A DNA stretch of 64,000 bases, from NCBI GenBank assembly GCA_021432605.1, contig MU271150.1, positions 496,001-560,000 of the forward strand, read 5' to 3'. A program made the translations under genes and the position numbers. Position 1 is the first letter of the stretch, and every line of letters begins with the position of its first letter. Of the stretch, positions 22,453 through 34,800 are shown piece after piece. Source of the stretch: Coniochaeta sp. PMI_546 (lineage: Eukaryota > Ascomycota > Sordariomycetes > Coniochaetales > Coniochaetaceae). Under the pieces are notes generated by a model, which saw nothing but the letters and a program-made list of their open reading frames with translations, was not told the DNA's origin and made no database searches.

Positions 22453-23519
22453 GGTAGGAGGATGACGGTTGATGCCGTCACTTTGCGTCCTCTTCTGCCC
22501 TGTGGACCTTTTGCACTTGAGCGGTTGCCAAGAAGGTCTTTGTGCTGGTTCTAGGCTTGATAGAGGAACACAGATATCCGATTTGTGATACGTGTGAAGA
22601 AACCAGGAAGAGGAATACGATATCCCTTTCTTACTACAGGATGAAGTTGAAGGCGCGGCTCGGAAATGTGTGACACGGATGTTTGCAAGAAGCAAAAAAA
22701 GGGCTCCACAAAGCTGCTTGGACTTCCGCAGTGTGCCTAACGATGACACTGTTTCGTCATTCTTTTCATACTGGTTTTCATCTCTTTTATTTTTAATCAT
22801 AAATAAAGATAAATCAAGACCAATAATAAGAACAATTCGATGGAATCATATGAGTTATTATTTCTTTTTTGTAGTAAGAAAAAACACCAAGGACTGGCAG
22901 CGCTTACTCAAGCCCCCAAACCTAAATCTCCCCTAACTATCTTACCTCGTCACCCCTAGAGATTGTCTAGAAATCAGACGGTTTCAGAGGAAACTTGTAA
23001 GTTTGACAGACAGATGTACATGTTTGTGTGATCCATCCCACGCTCGTTTCCCTTTCCTATCCCCACTGGCGCGCTCGCTCTCCACTGCGCTATAACTGAC
23101 TGCAAGTGTTGTTTATGCTTTGATCTCTCTGACCAAGCTCGAGCATGACTCTACTCCTAATCCTCCATGACGCCACCCTTGGCATGTACAACGACAGCAT
23201 CTGTTCCTCGGCAGGCGTGACAGTCTTGGACCACCTCCATGGCGGGATCTTACGCTCGTACAGCCCGTCAATCTCAGCTGCGGAACGGCTACCCAAAGTC
23301 AAACCATACTGTTGTCTTCCCCCCCCTGAACTTCGAAGCGAAGCTCACGGTAGAACGACGGTGCCAAGGAAGAGGGCGCGTAAACCGGCGGGGGCGAAGA
23401 AGTCTGTGAAATTAGCGACCTGCTTTCATCTCATACAAGCTGGTATATGCGATGTACAAGTTGAGTAGGTGTTGATAATAGTGAGACCGGCGAATTGCTG
23501 GGATATGGCGAGGATCATC

Positions 23520-24330
23520 ACGGTGCGAAAGTGACTAGATTGAGGCCCTTACAGACGTGGATGTACTTGGGACCCTCTAGTAGCTGCTCCTTCCCATGCT
23601 GGATTATCCTCACGATAATCCCATATTTCTCTTCAAACTTGTAAGCCTTGATACCACTATAAAGCTGCCTGATGGTCGTAGTCGCCTTCTCCTTATTCCC
23701 ATGGCGGGCCTGGAATCAGGGAGACTCAGGAATAAAGACCTAGCACATTATCATTAGTCTGATAGTCGCCTAACGGATTCTCATATCCAACAAGTAGTCG
23801 TTGGGGCATGTTTGATTTAAGCTACTGCATCATCACAGAGCAGACTTAAGCGCCAATATTACCCCTATTCTAGAATCAGCAAAACTCAAAGAATGATGAT
23901 AATAGCTATAGGGACATACCAGACGGCTTGGGAGGTGACCATGCCACCCCGAATTTTGTTTGGGCAGATCTCTATGACGTATACCTGGCATTGCAACTAT
24001 GTGAGCCTAGCGATGTGAGCAAAGACAAGAAAAACTTTGAGTTGTTGAAGAATATTCTCCTCTACGACCAGCTTGGTTTTGATTTCATTTCCGAATCCTT
24101 CTCGTGAGCCTTCGTGATTACTTCACACTTCTCTCAAATTCCTTTCGGAACTGGTAACTAATCGACTACGCCTCAGTCCATCACTGACCCCCGAGGAGGA
24201 TATCTCGACTCCTCTCAAGGTTGGTAGCATCACTTACCATGTTTTCTCAGTGCCGAGTATGTCCACCATGAGGCGGCCGACGTTAGTCAGACTGAAGGAG
24301 TTCCATGCTGCGGCATCGTGACATCCTATC
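23520..24330. other. Unassigned coding-like fragments
   Basis: A minus-strand stretch around 23570-23710 reads as a Lys/Glu-rich helix-like peptide (containing TTTIRQLYSGIKAYKFEEK). A plus-strand stretch around 23880-24110 reads as an acidic/hydrophobic peptide (containing NFVWADLYDVYLALQLCEP). Neither is long or recognisable. The base composition is more AT-rich than the surrounding genes, which suggests a decayed gene, transposon remnant or foreign DNA. Confidence 0.3.
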
Positions 24331-25223
24331 TGTCCTCAATCGTGTTCACGACGTGGAAAATTCAACTACAGCCCGGGACGTCCACCAAAGAGGACAAATC
24401 CAGGATCAAGAAGGCTGGTATGCCATTCAATTCGAGGCTGCTCGTAGTGGAACCGGAGTCTGAGTAGGTACAGTACTTGACAGGCGGGTGTTGGCCAGAT
24501 CATTGCTACTTCAAAATTTCCCCATGAGAATTAGATAGCGGGCATGCCAAATTGTTTCTTGTTACATACCAAGATGACGCGCTACCGATTGGTGTTTCTC
24601 ATGGAAGATTAGGCTCGCGGCGAGTATCATTGCATACACAACATACGTGTGAGTCTTGGCTATCTCGAGGTCGTGGAAAGTCCAACAGCCACCCGCCAGT
24701 GAAATGAGGTCTTGCAGCAGTACTACTGTGTTCCGTGTGTGATATATCAGACCAGTGGTTCCTTGGCTTCTGCCTTCCTCAGCACGAAGCCAACGAGCCT
24801 GCATTGAGGAGCTCTGAACTCGCGATCAGGGTTGGCTTCCCTATGGCAAGTTCAGAAGATGCTCTCAAGTTGCAGATTAGACATGGTAAACGGGACATGA
24901 CTGTAGGGTGATTCGACATTTCTATCTGGTGATGGAAATAGCATTCACCTAGGTGAGCCACACCCCCACCGTTTTCTCACCTTTGCGCTATCGGATCTTG
25001 TCCGAATCAGCAACCGAGATTCAACATCACCTAAATTGCTACGAGCCTCATGGCACCCTCCAAGCCTTGGTGGCACCTGATAACCCGGATGGGACCCCTT
25101 TATCTCTTTCCAAAGACCAATCTCATTTCTTCCAATTCTTCCGTCATGCACCGGCCACGAGATCAAGATTCCTTGGATCTGCACCCTGACTTCTCGGCTG
25201 CTCGACTCCGAGGGAGGTCATCT

Positions 25224-25229
25224 GGCTAT
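25224..25229 (+). promoter_or_regulatory. Xyr1/XlnR-like GGCTAT motif
   Basis: GGCTAT fits the GGCWWW-type site of the cellulase/xylanase activator; a second copy is at 25672-25677. It lies about 0.65 kb upstream of the GH7 gene. Six-base motifs like this occur often by chance. Confidence 0.25.
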
Positions 25230-25705
25230 ATTCCCGCTTAATACCAGCCGCAATGCTTCCAATGCTTCTATCCACGCCGTTACTACACTTGCTATCCACA
25301 CTACCCCAATTACCCCAACGACTCTATATATCCGACAACATGTGGAGTCCTACAACACCCACGCAGGCGGCTCAACACTGTATCCCGCGGCGACGAGATG
25401 GTTACGGGTCTCGCTTGACAGATCTGGAGCCATCTCAAGATTGGGACGCCGAGAGCCCGGCGCGGCTCCTTATTGACATCTCATCAGCCTCCCTCTAGAC
25501 GCTGTCATGCCGTCGCATCTCGAATGGAGTTTTTCAGCGATCAGTACTGCTTGTAGTATGCCTGTTGGGGCCAGGGACGGACATGCGGGAACCGCCTCCG
25601 TAACGAGTTGGCCCATTCGATCAGAAGAAGTCTTCTGTGAGCTGTTTTCCTCAAAATTTCTCCTGTCTTGCGGCTATGGCTCGCTCCGCGCGATATTGGG
25701 TGGCT

Positions 25706-25711
25706 CTGGGG
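25706..25711 (+). promoter_or_regulatory. CreA/CRE1-like CTGGGG motif
   Basis: CTGGGG matches the SYGGRG carbon-repressor consensus about 170 bases upstream of the cellobiohydrolase ATG. Carbon repression is common for GH7 genes; this single site is weak evidence. Confidence 0.3.
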
Positions 25712-25742
25712 CGAGTCGCTCCCCATCAGCAGACAGCTGGAG

Positions 25743-25748
25743 TATAAG
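25743..25748 (+). promoter_or_regulatory. TATA-like element of the GH7 gene
   Basis: TATAAG 139 bases before the start codon. Confidence 0.35.
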
Positions 25749-25881
25749 ATGGCGAGCACAAGATGCGCCAAAGTGATGTTTTCTATCACGACACCTCCCT
25801 ACGTCTTTCTCTCCCTTCTATCAGCTTCAGGTATCCGGGTTCCGCCTGTTGGGTGACATCAGACCTTTTGACGCCGCAACC

Positions 25882-27439
25882 ATGTATGTCCGGTCGCTTG
25901 CAGCCCTCTCCTTCGCCAGCCTTGTGCTTGGCCAGCAGGTTGGAACAAACACTGCTGAAAAGCACCCTGCTCTGCCTATCCAGGTCTGCACAAAATCCGG
26001 CTCGTGCACAAAGGAGAGCACTACCGTGGTCTTGGACGTGAGTTGCCCATGCCTCTCAGCCCCCGTACTACGATGCGATTAGTTATCCTAACTGGGCATA
26101 CCTAGGCCAACTGGAGATGGACCCACGTCAAGACAGGATACACCAACTGCTATGACGGCAACAAGTGGAACGCAACCGCCTGCCCGGATGGAAAAACCTG
26201 TGCCACCAACTGCGCCATCGATGGAGCCGACTACGAAAAGACGTATGGCATCACGACGCCCTCTTCTGGCGCCTTGAAGCTCAAGTTCGTGACCAAGAAC
26301 GACAACGGTGCTAACATCGGGTCACGTGTCTACCTCATGGCCAGCGACACCAAGTATCGCATGTTCAACCTCCTGAACAAGGAGTTCACCTTCGACGTCG
26401 ACGTCAGCAACCTCCCTTGTGGACTCAACGGAGCCGTGTACTTCTCCGAGATGGACGAGGATGGCGGCCTGTCCAAGTTCTCCACTAACAAAGCTGGAGC
26501 CAAGTACGGCACAGGCTACTGCGACAGTCAGTGCCCTACAGACATCAAGTTCATCAACGGAGAGGTATGTCGTCCCCTCACTTCCGAGCCATGAATAACT
26601 CTAACCCGCAACAACAGGCCAACGTCGAGGGTTGGGGCGGCTCCGCCAACGACGCCAACTCCGGTTCAGGCAAGTATGGTTCGTGCTGTGCTGAGATGGA
26701 CATTTGGGAGGCGAACTTGGACGCAGCTGCCTACACTCCTCACCCCTGCAAGGTGACCGGCCAGACCAGGTGTGAGGGCACCGACTGCGGCAACGGGGAC
26801 GACCGCTACTCGGGCATGTGCGACAAGGGTATGTGTCTTCTCTTCTTGTCCTCCTACATCTTTTCCGCTCACTAAGCTAACAATCTCCCAGATGGGTGCG
26901 ACTTCAACTCCTTCCGCATGGGCGACCAGGACTTCTACGGCACCTCCAAGACAGTCGACACCTCCAAGCCCTTCACCATCGTGACGCAGTTCATAACCGA
27001 CTCCGGGACCGACACGGGGGCCCTCAAGAGCATCAAGCGCTTCTACGTGCAGGGAGGCAAGGTCATACCCAACTCCGTGGTCAACATCGAGGGCATCGAC
27101 CCGGTCAACGACATCAGCGACCAGTTCTGCGCGCAGCAGAAGACCGTCTTCGGCGACAACAACTACTTCGCCACCATCGGAGGGATGGCCAAGATGGGCG
27201 AGCAGCTGAAGAAGATGGTGCTCGTGCTCAGCGTGTGGGACGACCATGCCGTGTCCATGAACTGGCTGGACAGCAACTATCCCGTCGAGGCTGACAGTGC
27301 CAAGCCCGGTATTGCGAGGGGGAGGTGCGACCCTGCTGCTGGCGACCCGAAGACTGTCGAGGCTGCTCATCCGGATGCGAGTGTGGTTTACTCGAACATC
27401 AAGCTGGGGGCGCTGAACTCGACGTTCAAGGCTACTTAA
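25882..27439 (+). CDS. Secreted GH7 cellobiohydrolase (CBH1 type), no CBM
   Basis: A secreted reducing-end cellobiohydrolase of glycoside hydrolase family 7, which releases cellobiose from cellulose. There are four exons (25882-26037, 26106-26564, 26618-26828, 26892-27439) and 457 residues. A hydrophobic signal peptide occupies about residues 1-17 and is cleaved near LGQQ. The mature start [12 protein letters not shown], then [16 protein letters not shown] and TNCYDGNKW, fits CBH1. The catalytic motif EMDIWEAN (pattern E-x-D-x-x-E) gives nucleophile and acid/base glutamates. Later segments [45 protein letters not shown] and [17 protein letters not shown] follow CBH1 rather than endoglucanase order. 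It ends at [12 protein letters not shown] with no linker or cellulose-binding module. Many cysteines and N-x-S/T sites fit secretion. Confidence 0.96.
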
Positions 27440-28807
27440 GGTAGATGGGATTTCTGTCTGTTGACCTTGTTAGAGTGTGAATAGACAGCATGTGGAGGGA
27501 GTTTGTGGCTGAGGGGGATTTTGCATAAATAGACAGACTATGTCATGGGAGACTATGTGATGGGTATGCCGGGTAGATAGAAGTGTCTAGGGTGTGCATA
27601 GATGTATGAACTCATAATTATAGAGCTGAACATGCTTCCCCTTGTGCATACCGCTCTCTCTTCCGCCTAATGGATTTTGTGACCTTGAGAAGTCCGGTAG
27701 TCGATCCCGCCTATCCTACTGATATAACAGACTTGAAGGTCGCCGATGTAGTGAAGATGAGTCTGGCGCGAGCCATTATTTGCCCAGCAATTGCTCAGAC
27801 ACTGCTAATTTCTATCAGCCACTCCACGAGGGTTGTTTCGGATCTTCGCTGCATCAGAACCGAAAGCGGTAGTTCCACAGGGTTACGAGGCTTTCAAACT
27901 AAGTCCAAGGATACTGAGACGGAGACTAATGACCAAGCTTCCCAGCACAGTCTAGGCGAATCCTCTTCAGCTCTTGCTATTGATTTCCGCCTACAGAAAT
28001 CATGTACCACCTCTCAATTGATGACCAGGAGAATAGTAGCTTTGAAAGAAGGATCCAGGATGCCAAATTGAATGGAGCCAAAGACAGAGACAAGATATTC
28101 AGACATCACGACGCGGGAGCAGCCGAGACGGTCGCACCTTCCCGAGTCTCGGGCCGTTCAAGGTGGACACGGTCACGTGCTCCCTGGAAGCCAAAAGAGG
28201 CAGCCAGGGTCTTTAGCGTCGTGAATTCGTCGTGAATTCGTGATGTGCTGTCTTGGCTGTGGGGTCGAAAGAGTGGAGCCCGGTTTGTTTTGGTTGGCGA
28301 GTCAAAACACCAGCAGCAACAATGATCTCCCCGCCTCCCGATTTTGTGCTGGCAGCCAGCCCGGGCCCGAGCCAACAAACAAGACGATGCGAGCTGAAGG
28401 CAACCTACCTCTACACCTATGTAAGCACAGTACAGTACCGCTGCGGTAGTAGTGTAGTGTAGCTCTCCACTTTTACAACCCGCTGGCAATCGTGGCGCCG
28501 GTAACACCATCAGACCAGCCCTACCAGGCTCCAGCTATCTTGTCCCCCCTTGTAGACTTAGTTTTAGTCTTGAAATCCTTCCAAAATCAAAACAACAAAC
28601 CTGGAACTTACATCCGTTGCTACAACATAATATCCAAGTCTGGTCTGTATTATAGACCCGCCTAGATAAACGGATACACAGAACCACACTACCACACCCA
28701 AGGACGGAAACACCGATGAATGCCTGAACGACTGAACGAATGAGTGACCCGTGACGTCTGCATTCCTGTTTCCGTCAAACGTTACTGGCGGTCAACCAGC
28801 CGGTACC
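27440..28807. other. Intergenic: GH7 3' flank and promoter of giant gene
   Basis: About 1.4 kb, with AT-rich bits near 27520-27640. An open frame continues 19 codons upstream of the giant gene's ATG without any ATG. I see no supported gene. Confidence 0.5.
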
Positions 28808-31800
28808 ATGTTGCGCGACTCTCGGCGCCGGAGCCCCGAAAGCTCTCGGCGTCGACGCGCCGAACGGAGACATTCCAGAGAGCAGCTTGCTGCTACTGCC
28901 GGCCCGTCATCTACCTACATTCCTGGCCCTCAAGCTCCGCAGTATTCCACCATGATACCCCAACATCAACCATCCAACGTCTCACTGCGGTCGCGCGCCG
29001 ACTCGAGCACCTCGAATACATCCTCAACCTCGTCCTCCCTCCTCAACATCTCCCGGAAGCCCCGCGGCTTCGGCATACGCTCCTTCTTCACCTCGAGTGC
29101 GAAATCCCACAGCTCGAAGAAGAAGAAGCGCCGCGCCTTTCGGTCCAAGAACTCTTCCTCCTCCTCGGTCGACAGTGACCTCGCATATGGTAAAGGGTAC
29201 ATCCCCAAGTCCACCGTGAACAGTCCGCGTCATGCGCCAGCCCACACGTCCTACCGCGATCCCTCCGCACCAGTCCTCGGTCCCGATGGCCGCCCTGCCC
29301 TCCGGCGCGCCCAGACTGACGAGGAGATACTCGAGCTAGGTCGCAAACTGTCCCTCTATGCGCGCGCAGAGAATGACAAGGACCTCATCCGCGCGGGCCG
29401 CTCGCGCCCGTCGCAGGTTGCCGCTGGCGTGGCGGCGATAAGCCGTCTGAGCAGACATAACACTTCCGATAGCCAGGGTGCGCGCGGCATCGGATCTTCC
29501 AAACCGGGTCGTCGCCACGACTCCGACGATTCCGACTGGGAGTCGGCCAGCGACAACGACGACGGCAGCAGCAGCGATGACTACGACGCCGGGCTTGCGT
29601 ACGGCTCGGCGCAGTTTTCGAGCACCCATCTGCCTCAAACCAGGCTACCGACCCACACCGCGGCGCCGGCGATCATTTCTCAACCCCCGCCGGAGGAAAT
29701 CCGGCCTCCTAACCGTAAAGCATCTGCTGTTGATCCTGCCATGTTCGGTCCCGTGAACTCCTTGAGGGGCTACATCAACACCCCTTGTGGCTTCCGGCCT
29801 GGCGAGTACCAACGTCCTCAAGCTCTGGCGTATGATCCTCATGCACCAGTTCCCCAGACAAGCAGCGCCTCTATCGAGGCGAACCGCACCTCACAGCAGC
29901 CTATGCGCATGGTGTATCCCGTCCCGACGTCCGATCCGGGCCGCTTCGAGACCACCGGGTCAGTCATAGCAGGATACACGCAGCACCCGCACGAGAGCCC
30001 AGTGAATGTCTCGCGCCCAGCCCCTGTGCCTATCCAGGCTCCGAAACCGATAGTACCTGTCTCAACCAGGGTTCTCGAGGCTAGGAGGATTGAGGAGGAT
30101 AGGTACCGTGAGCGCGAGCGCGAGGAGAGGCGGAAGTCCGAGCGCAAGTCTGACGGTCCTGGGCTTGCTGAAGCTGCTGTCGCTGGTGTTGCGGCCGCTG
30201 CTATCGGCGGTGCAGTTCTGTCGAGCAGTCGTGACAAGCGAGAGCGCGAGAGGGAGGCGCGCAGGACCGAGGACGAGCGTGACGCTGCTCGCCAGCGGGA
30301 GAAGGAGGCTCGAAGACTTGAAGAGGAGCGGGAGCTCGCCCGGAAACGGGAGAAGGAGGCGCGCCGGGTTGTCGAAGAACGCGAGAAGGAGGCGCGCCGT
30401 CTATCCGAGGAACGGGCCCTTGCTGATCGCGAGTTCGAGAAGAGGCGCCAGCGCGATAACAAGGACGAGGCTCGACGCGACGATAAGAAGATTGAGGAGA
30501 AGGAGAAGGATAAGAAGCGTCGCGATAGTGTCAAGAGCAACGCGCTGGTTGTCGACGAGCGGGTAGCGGAAGCCAAACGGAAAGAAGAGAGAAGGAGAGA
30601 AAGGCGTGAGAGACAGCGGAAGGAGCTGGAGGAAATCCAGGCCGAGATTGAGAGGCAGAAGGCGCTTCTTGTGAAGGAAGGGAAGGAAATCCCTATTCTC
30701 GCACCATCTGAGCCTCCTCCTTCAAGAAAGTCTCGGCACAAGGAGACTCGTGAGGTCGAGGTCGAGCGACCTGCACCATCGGTTGACCCCTTCCAGTTCC
30801 AAGTGGAAGACGATGCTTTCCCGACACCGCAGTTCACTACTCCCGCTCGTCCGCTTACTCCGGCTGTCATGACCATCGAACGCGAGCCAAAATGGGACGA
30901 CGATCTGGACCCGCCCGAGCGCATGAGCCGCAAGGACTCCTATGAGAAGGAACAGGCCCACATCAGAGCCATCGACCACGCTCAGATCAAGGCCGTTGTA
31001 GACGAGACCGAGCACTCCACCATTCCTGCCCACCCTGAGGTTATCGCAGCGGTCATTGCCGCCGCCAATAACAAGGACCGAAGACGAGCGCGCGAGGCAG
31101 AACCTACCCGTGACCCGATCGAGGAAGCTAACCGCTGGTATCGCCTCAAGAAGGAAGCCGAGCGTGAGGAGGAGTCCCGCTCGCGCTCTCCTGATCCCTC
31201 GGTGCTGGAGAAATACAACGACGCAGGAGATGATCCGGTCGTCCGCATCGTAACACCGCCTGCCATGGAACATCCTCATGAGAAGAGTAAGTATGACGGT
31301 CCCAACGCCGATGTGCGCATCGACCACGTTATTACTCCGCGGGAACTGCACATGTTCCGCGTACCTCCGACGTCCCTCGATCCCAACCGAGATTCGCCGC
31401 CAAAATGGATGTCTCGCGACCCATCGTGTGAGCGCGAGCGCCCCCTGCTCAACCTCGTTAGACCTACTCCGGAGCCGACGCCCATGCCGGAGAAGCAGGA
31501 GCAACGAGGCAGGGCAGCTTCGAGGTCCGAGCCCACGGAGGACAAGCCTCAAAGGAGCGAGCGGTCGAGGTCCAGATCCAGGTCTAGATCCAGATCACCT
31601 AGTCCCTCCGTTGTCCTGGGCCCACGCGGTGAAGTTCGGCAGGCCCCGCCTGACACTCCGACGAGCAAATCTGTCACTTGGGGCGAGAACGACACCAAGC
31701 ATTACAATCCTTCGAGCCCCGACCGCACAGCTGAAGAACGCGAGGCGGCCGAGAAGCTCAAGTCAGTCCTTGGCAACAAGAAGAAGACTGGTGGTGGCTG

Positions 31801-34800
31801 GGGCGACCTGGCTGCTGCTTTTGCCGCGGCCGCGGCATCTGGAACGTTGCCTGGCATGTCGTCGAGCTCGACCCCTAAAGAGCAGACGAAGAAGGAGATC
31901 AATCCTGCTACTGAAAAGAAGGAGCGCTCACCGTCACCAGTTCGCAGGGTCGAACCGGAACGGCCAAGCATAATTACTTCTACTCCACCAGGATCCAGAT
32001 CCATCGTCGATGACCATGAGCAGCCACCCCAGCCCGGCCCCAAACCACCAAGTCCCAGCCATCACACCTCCCAAAAACAGATGCCTGGCGCTTTCGCTGA
32101 TGACTTGGACTTCACGGCCACTCTTGCGGCAGGGCTACAGAGCTCTGGGTTTGATCCGAACATCGTGATCGAGGATGATACCTATCGGCGCCGTGACTCT
32201 CCTCCCGGCTCTAATGTTTACAACGGCTCATCAAAGGTTCAAGATCGGAACGCGCCTCCTCACAGCTCCAACAAGCTACCGTATCAGCAACCGTTCGCCG
32301 AGACTGTGACTGATCTGGGTGTCGTCGACGAGCCGGTTGCTCAAACGAAGCCTCGAGAGCGCGGCTTTGCGCCAGATGACGCCCCTGCTTCACAGAAAGA
32401 GGCGCCGGTAGAGGATGAGTGGGAGTCTACTCCAAAGTCCAAGAAGAATGGCAAGAAATCCAAGCGTGACACTATCGATTTCGTCGACCGTGAGCCCCTC
32501 GTCAAGGAAGAGCCGGCACCCGAGCCTGACTTGGAGCCGAAGCTGAGCAAGAAGGAGCAGAAGAAGCGCGACAAGGCTGCTAGATTGCGAGACTTTGATG
32601 ACGAGAGCTCTACCGCGCGAGAGCCAGACGTTGTCGTTGCCGATCCCCGCGAGGCGGAGTGGGCGCCCAAGCTGAGTAAGAAAGAGCAGAAGAAGAGGGA
32701 TCGAGCCGCCAGGGACGAGGGAAGCTCTACGCCGAGGGAGACGGAGGTGGAGTCGGTCGTTGCTGACCCTGAGGATGAATGGGAGGCGAAAGGTAAGAAA
32801 GGTAAGAAGCGGGATAAGACTAACCGACAGGAGGATAGAGAGGAGGAGAGCTTTACGCCTCGTGCGGTCGAGCGGGAGTCGGTTGTGGATACAGCTGAGG
32901 ACGAGTGGGCAGATGCCAAGGTTGGTAAGAAGGACAAGAAGAAGAAGCGCGACAAGGGTGCCACGGTGGAAGCATCACCCACTCCCCGTGACGTCGAGTA
33001 CGAAAAGACCGTCCCCGAAACCCGCGATGAGGAGTGGGAAGACACCAAGTCTAGCAAGAAGGACAAGAAGAAGCGTGACAAAGCCGATCGAGCGGAGGAG
33101 AGCTTCACGTCCGGTGTCCTCGTTTCAGAGCCCGCGAGCATGGGTAATGACGAGTGGGAGGAACCCAAGAGCAGCAAGAAGGACAAGAAGGGCAAGAAGA
33201 ACCGGAAGTCCGGCTCGGCTTGGGACGACGTGGAAGAACCTACTCCGTCCGACGACCGGTCCGTCTCTGTTCCGGTTGATGCGTTCAGCGACCTGCAGAG
33301 GACGGCTGTCCCGGCACAGGACGATGAGTGGGATACGCCGTCGAAGAAGTCGAAGAAGAAGTCTAAGCGTGACTCGACTTACGACACGTACGACTCTCCT
33401 AGCAGGTCGGTTGCGCCATCTGAGGTGTCTGTTGAGAGCTCTAGCAAGAAAGACAAGAAGTCGAAACGCGACTCGACTTATGATAACTACGACTCACCGA
33501 GCAGGTCTGTGGCGCCTTCCGAAGTGTCTGTCGAGAGTTCCAGCAAGAAGGACAAGAAGAGTCGGCGCAAGAGCACCAGGGACACCTATGACAGACCAGA
33601 CGAAGGGGAACCGCCCGATAAAAGGAGAGACTCCTTCAAACCCATAGACCGCGACGTCAGCTCCCTCGTCTCGGAGCCCACGAGATACGATGACCGCCGC
33701 GAAGGTCGGTCCAACGGCAGCTGGGCGGATGAGGTCGAAGAAGCCCAATCCGTCGTCTCGGCACCTCCCTCCTCAGACCGCAAAGACCGCAAGAAGCGGA
33801 GCAGCAAAGACAGTAAAGACGAGAAGAGCAGCAAAGAAGAGAAGCGCTCCAGCGGCGGCTTCTTCGGCCTCTTCAAAGGAACCAACGGCGGCGGTTCCGA
33901 GACCCAGAAAGACTCCGAAGACAAGCAGTCTTTTTTAGGTAATGCCGGCATCCTAGGCGCGGGTGCCGGCTTGGCGGGTGCCGCTCTGGCGTCGGCTCTT
34001 GTGGGATCAGGAGCCGAGGTGGAGGAGGACGCCCGCCCGAAAGCCACCAGAGGTACCTCGGGAAAGGAGGACCAACCATCACCACCGGCAAGCGCTGTCG
34101 AGCCCGAGAGGAGTGTCACTCCGCCGGGGCGAGCCCGCAGCATCAGTATGGGGTCACAGCTTGTCGATCCGGAAATCGTACAGCGGGTCATCAAGCCTGC
34201 TATAGATCCGCAGTATGGTGATCTGCTGCCGTTACCACCTAGCGTGCCCGGTTCTCCAAATCGAGAGTTGGACATGGAGATCGAGCAAGAGCTACCAGCT
34301 CTTCCGGAGAGTAGACCGGATACACCTCCCGCTCAGCACCAGCAGGAGAGAACCAGCTTGTCGACCACTAAGACTCACGTGCGCCGACGCAGCGCATTCG
34401 AGACACCGACCAAATCCCCATCCCAGACCGCGATACCCATCCACTTCCGGATCGGCCAACGATCCGTGCCTCCATCCCCAGGCATAGGCCGTTCTTCACC
34501 CATCCCCTCTCCCTCCACTCCAACCCCGGAGATCGGCAGCGTACCTAAACCGCGGTCACGTCCGAACTCATGGGGCCGGCAGATGCTCGGCGAGCCCAAG
34601 CCGCTATATCTGGTCGAGAAGACCAGCTCGGGCAGCCTCTCGACCGACTACGAAGATCAACAATACCCCGCACTCCCACCTAGCGAACCTGCTTCAAGCC
34701 GGGAGTCGCCCGCCCCAGAGCTTGAGAGACGGGAGGAAGATGTAGACTACCTGAGTCTCGCTCCCCACGCCGAAATGAGTGAACATGAGCGCGGACAGGC

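Larger units (their letters stand above)
22453..25881. other. 3.4-kb AT-richer region, no supported gene
   Basis: From the FolB start to the cellobiohydrolase start. An AT-rich patch lies at about 22740-22900. Between about 23520 and 24330, pieces on both strands have coding-like composition but match no family I recognise; they could be relics of a gene or transposable element. The last ~150 bases hold the cellobiohydrolase promoter. Confidence 0.5.

Noticed and set aside
28751-28807. 19 in-frame codons before the giant gene's ATG
   Set aside because: They start from a non-ATG codon; MLRDSRRRSPESSRR at 28808 looks like the natural start.
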